Shown here: positions 43,407 through 46,351 of the stretch, piece by piece
Layout: every line of letters begins with the position of its first letter
Numbering within the stretch: the first letter of the stretch is position 1
DNA from: Flavobacterium muglaense
Lineage (GTDB): Bacteria; Bacteroidota; Bacteroidia; Flavobacteriales; Flavobacteriaceae
DNA length: 46,351 nucleotides
Direction of reading: 5' to 3'
Assembly (NCBI RefSeq): GCF_014305155.1
Contig: NZ_JACRUK010000030.1
Coordinates: forward strand, 1 to 46,351
Program-made: the position numbers and the translations under genes
Notes under the pieces: model-generated
The model's input: the letters and a program-made list of their open reading frames with translations, nothing else
What the model was told of the DNA's origin: nothing
Database searches by the model: none

Positions 43407-46190
43407 ATGCAAGTTGACTTTTCGAAAATAGATCCCAAGAAAAACATTATTATCAAAGGAGCCGAAGTACACAATTTAAAAAGTGTCGATGTGGTAATTC
43501 CCAGAAACAAATTGGTCGTAATCACGGGACTTTCGGGTTCTGGTAAATCCAGCTTGGCTTTTGATACTTTGTATGCTGAGGGACAACGACGATACGTGGA
43601 AAGCTTATCATCCTATGCCAGACAATTCCTAGGCCGACTAGACAAGCCAAAAGTGGAGTATATCAAAGGAATCGCTCCAGCTATTGCCATAGAACAAAAG
43701 GTAAACACCACAAATGCCAGATCTACGGTAGGAACTTCAACCGAAATATACGATTATATGAAGCTTCTTTTTGCCCGAATAGGACGTACATTCTCTCCTA
43801 TTTCCGGTCAAGAAGTGAAAAAGAATACGGTTACAGATGTAATTACAGATGTAAAAACGCTTGCTATCGATAGCAAGTGGTTGCTAGTTGCTCCTATTCA
43901 TTTAGAAAAAGGTAGAAAACTAGAAGACAAACTAAAAGCCCTGTTACAACAAGGGTTTGCAAGGATTTTAGTCGATAACGAAATGGTGCGTTTAGACGAT
44001 TTACCTACTGGACTTGCTAAAAAAGAAATACTTCTTATTATTGATAGAATCGTTGTAAAAGAGGAAGAGGAATTTTACAATCGCCTTGCCGATGCTGTAC
44101 AAACAGCTTTCTATGAAGGAAAAGGAATTTGTTACCTAAGAGAACTAAATTCCGATAAGAAATTCTCATATTCGAATAATTTTGAACTAGATGGCATTAA
44201 TTTTCTAGAGCCAAATGTACATTTATTCAGCTTTAACAATCCCTATGGCGCTTGTCCTGTATGCGAAGGCTACGGAAACATCATTGGTGTCGATGCTGAA
44301 CTTGTTGTACCAAACACTACTTTATCTGTCTTTGAAAACGCTATTTTTCCTTGGCGCGGTGAAAGCATGAGCTGGTTTAGAGATGAACTAGTTAATAGTG
44401 CTTACAAGTTTGACTTCCCTATTCACAAACCCTTTTTTGAGCTTACGGAGGAGCAAAAAGAGTTAATCTGGACAGGAAACTCTTATTTTCAAGGTTTAAA
44501 CGATTTCTTTAAAGAATTAGAAGAAAAAAATTATAAAATCCAAAACCGCGTGATGCTTTCTCGCTACCGTGGAAAAACCAAATGCCATTCCTGCAAAGGG
44601 AAACGACTCCGCATCGAAGCTTCGTATGTTAAAATCAATAGTAAAACGGTTTCGGATCTAGTGGATCTGCCTATTAAACATTTGGTTGCATTTTTCAAAA
44701 ACCTAAAACTAGACGTTTACGAAGAACAAATTGCAAAGCGTTTACTATTAGAAATAAACAACAGACTGTCATTCTTGACTGAGGTAGGGCTGGATTATTT
44801 GACTTTAAATAGAAATTCATCTACCTTATCAGGAGGAGAATCACAAAGAATTAACCTAGCCACCTCTTTAGGCAGTAGTTTAGTGGGTTCTATGTACATT
44901 CTTGACGAACCAAGTATTGGTTTACATCCAAAGGATACCGAACGCTTAATTAACGTCCTAATTTCGTTACGTAATCTAGGAAATACGGTTATCGTAGTAG
45001 AACATGACGAGGACATCATGAAAGCTGCTGATATGATTATCGACATTGGTCCCGAAGCAGGAACTTTTGGAGGAGAATTGGTCGCGCAAGGCACCTATGA
45101 CGAGATTCTACAATCTAGTTCGCTAACCGCTAAATACCTTAATGGCGATCTCGAAATTGAAGTTCCCAAAAAACGAAGACCTTTCAAGAATTTTATCGAA
45201 ATAAAAGGAGCGCGAGAAAATAATTTACAAAATATCGATGTTACTTTTCCTCTTGATGTACTCACCGTGATTACCGGTGTTTCTGGTAGTGGAAAAAGTA
45301 CGCTAGTCAAGAAAATTTTGTTTCCTGCAATGCAAAAAAAGCTAGATAATGCTGGTGAAAAAGCAGGGCAATTTAGCGAAATATCAGGATCTTTCTCGCA
45401 CATCAAGCATATCGAATATGTAGATCAAAACCCTATAGGCCGAAGCTCTCGATCTAATCCCGTGACCTACATAAAAGCGTATGACGACATTAGAGAGTTG
45501 TATGCCAAGGAAAAGCTGGCTAAATTAAGAGGTTATTTACCTAAACATTTTTCTTTTAATGTGGATGCCGGACGTTGTGAAACCTGTAAAGGCGAAGGAA
45601 CAATCAATGTTGAAATGGTTTTTATGGCCGATGTGCAATTGCCTTGTGAAACCTGTAGCGGAAAAAGATTTAAAAAAGAGGTTCTTGAAGTAGCCTTTGC
45701 AGGCAAAAACATCAACGATATTCTTTGTTTGACCATAGATGATGCAGTGGAATTCTTTGAAGCCAATCAACAGCATAAAATCACACAGAAGTTAAAGCCC
45801 TTGCAAGATGTAGGATTAGGCTATGTGCAACTAGGACAATCTTCTTCAACCTTATCTGGTGGAGAAGCACAGCGTATCAAACTTGCTTCGTTCCTTGTAA
45901 AAGGAGCTACAAAAGACCGAGCTCTTTTTGTATTTGATGAACCTACAACTGGATTGCATTTTCACGATATTAAAAAACTACTCGCTTCCTTTAATGCTTT
46001 GATCGAAAAAGGGCATTCAATACTCGTTATCGAACACAACCTAGATTTGATAAAATGTGCCGATTGGATTATTGACCTAGGCCCTGAAGGAGGAGAAAAT
46101 GGCGGTAAATTACTCGCTGTAGGAACTCCCGAAGCTATTGTAAAAATCAAAGACTCTGTTACTGCGGCCTATTTGAAAGATAAATTGTAA
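43407..46190 (+). CDS. uvrA: Excinuclease ABC subunit A
   Basis: The damage-recognition ATPase of nucleotide excision repair, 927 residues, normal length. Two ABC cassettes: Walker A GLSGSGKSSLAFDT near residue 40 and GVSGSGKSTLVKK near 625; signatures LSGGESQRINLA near 475 and LSGGEAQRIKLASFL near 815; Walker B/EPSIGLHP and DEPTTGLHF. Zinc-binding CxxC pairs are in CPVCEGYG, CHSCKGKR, and the long insert of the second cassette (CETCKGEG and CETCSGKR). YVESLSSYARQFLGRLDKP is invariant in the family. Many Bacteroidetes carry two UvrA proteins, and this sequence does not tell which copy it is. No SOS-type operator is recognised upstream. Divergent from the glucan regulator gene. Confidence 0.97.
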   Translation: MQVDFSKIDPKKNIIIKGAEVHNLKSVDVVIPRNKLVVITGLSGSGKSSLAFDTLYAEGQRRYVESLSSYARQFLGRLDKPKVEYIKGIAPAIAIEQKVNTTNARSTVGTSTEIYDYMKLLFARIGRTFSPISGQEVKKNTVTDVITDVKTLAIDSKWLLVAPIHLEKGRKLEDKLKALLQQGFARILVDNEMVRLDDLPTGLAKKEILLIIDRIVVKEEEEFYNRLADAVQTAFYEGKGICYLRELNSDKKFSYSNNFELDGINFLEPNVHLFSFNNPYGACPVCEGYGNIIGVDAELVVPNTTLSVFENAIFPWRGESMSWFRDELVNSAYKFDFPIHKPFFELTEEQKELIWTGNSYFQGLNDFFKELEEKNYKIQNRVMLSRYRGKTKCHSCKGKRLRIEASYVKINSKTVSDLVDLPIKHLVAFFKNLKLDVYEEQIAKRLLLEINNRLSFLTEVGLDYLTLNRNSSTLSGGESQRINLATSLGSSLVGSMYILDEPSIGLHPKDTERLINVLISLRNLGNTVIVVEHDEDIMKAADMIIDIGPEAGTFGGELVAQGTYDEILQSSSLTAKYLNGDLEIEVPKKRRPFKNFIEIKGARENNLQNIDVTFPLDVLTVITGVSGSGKSTLVKKILFPAMQKKLDNAGEKAGQFSEISGSFSHIKHIEYVDQNPIGRSSRSNPVTYIKAYDDIRELYAKEKLAKLRGYLPKHFSFNVDAGRCETCKGEGTINVEMVFMADVQLPCETCSGKRFKKEVLEVAFAGKNINDILCLTIDDAVEFFEANQQHKITQKLKPLQDVGLGYVQLGQSSSTLSGGEAQRIKLASFLVKGATKDRALFVFDEPTTGLHFHDIKKLLASFNALIEKGHSILVIEHNLDLIKCADWIIDLGPEGGENGGKLLAVGTPEAIVKIKDSVTAAYLKDKL

Positions 46191-46201
46191 AAACCATCCG
46201 A

Positions 46202-46256
46202 ACAAAAAAAGTCCGATTCCCATTTATACTAAAAATGAGAATCGGACTTTCTTTTT
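46202..46256 (+). terminator. Strong terminator after uvrA
   Basis: AAAGTCCGATTC and GAATCGGACTTT form a 12-bp stem, extended by ATTT/AAAT after a small bulge, then CTTTTT. One of the best terminators in the window. Confidence 0.9.
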
Positions 46257-46275
46257 ACACTTCATTGAAATTAGT

Positions 46276-46351
46276 TAGGGCTTGCTGAAAAATTGCAAAT
46301 CCAATAAAACACAGGTATTTAGAGTTACTTTTTCTTGTTTAAATGCAAAGA
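46276..46351. mobile_element. Possible insertion sequence end cut by the window edge
   Basis: TTAGGGCTTGCTGAAAAATT (46273-46292) resembles the terminal inverted repeats of some Bacteroidetes transposons, which start with GGGCTTGCTGAAAAA and are followed by an AT-rich leader before the transposase gene. Only about 75 bases are visible and no transposase codons can be read, so this is tentative. Confidence 0.3.

Noticed and set aside
1..46351. CRISPR arrays, tRNA or rRNA genes
   Set aside because: No regularly spaced repeats, no cloverleaf-type sequence with the GGTTCRANNCC arm and no rRNA-like blocks were noticed on either strand by eye.

Overview
The window is chromosomal DNA from a member of the Bacteroidetes, most likely Flavobacterium or a close relative. 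The evidence is the low GC content with A/T-rich spacers, -7 elements of the form TAnnTTTG, SusC/SusD proteins, lipoproteins with short lipoboxes, and many small Bacteroidetes-specific proteins (DUF6146-like, DUF6787-like, TIGR02757). About 39 protein genes fill nearly all of the sequence. I see no tRNA, rRNA, CRISPR array, phage or complete insertion sequence. The last ~75 bases may be the edge of an IS element.

Layout. 120-8079 is housekeeping: a 4Fe-4S ferredoxin divergent from a LuxC-like acyl-CoA reductase, serC-serA for serine synthesis, several small Bacteroidetes proteins, msrA, a LolD-type ABC ATPase and a TIGR02757 protein. 8344-14992 is a five-gene, one-direction locus: stand-alone response regulator, membrane-anchored HEAT-repeat protein, processive family 2 glycosyltransferase, LtaS-like sulfatase-fold transferase with a periplasmic TPR tail, and a YaiO-type TPR plus beta-barrel protein. 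Read together these look like a synthase-dependent exopolysaccharide system: polymerise and export, modify with a phospho-alcohol head group, then pass through the outer membrane, under phospho-signal control. It is the best candidate here for an undescribed system. 15063-17585 holds a DEAD-box helicase and a secreted beta-propeller 'lactonase', converging on a near-perfect terminator. 17758-21973 is a BatA / dihydroorotase-like / small membrane protein / esterase operon, and the dihydroorotase has lost its metal ligands. 22021-28041 has an MBL-fold hydrolase, a 486-residue protein I could not assign, a secreted LAS-type metallopeptidase overlapping a lipoprotein gene, Bcp peroxiredoxin and an endonuclease III without its iron-sulphur cysteines. 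28124-28899 is an ECF sigma factor followed by a 47-codon small ORF.

29193-43201 is a complete polysaccharide utilisation locus, all on the minus strand. In transcription order it has a hybrid propeller/Y_Y_Y/LuxR sensor-regulator, SusC, SusD, a PKD/carbohydrate-binding surface lipoprotein, a PKD-GH16 lipoprotein, GH3 and a second GH16. This set of enzymes is typical of beta-1,3-glucan (laminarin) or mixed-linkage glucan use. The lipoprotein N-termini suggest that SusD, the binding protein and the large GH16 are on the cell surface, while the GH3 and small GH16 are periplasmic. 43407-46190 is uvrA on the plus strand, followed by a strong terminator.
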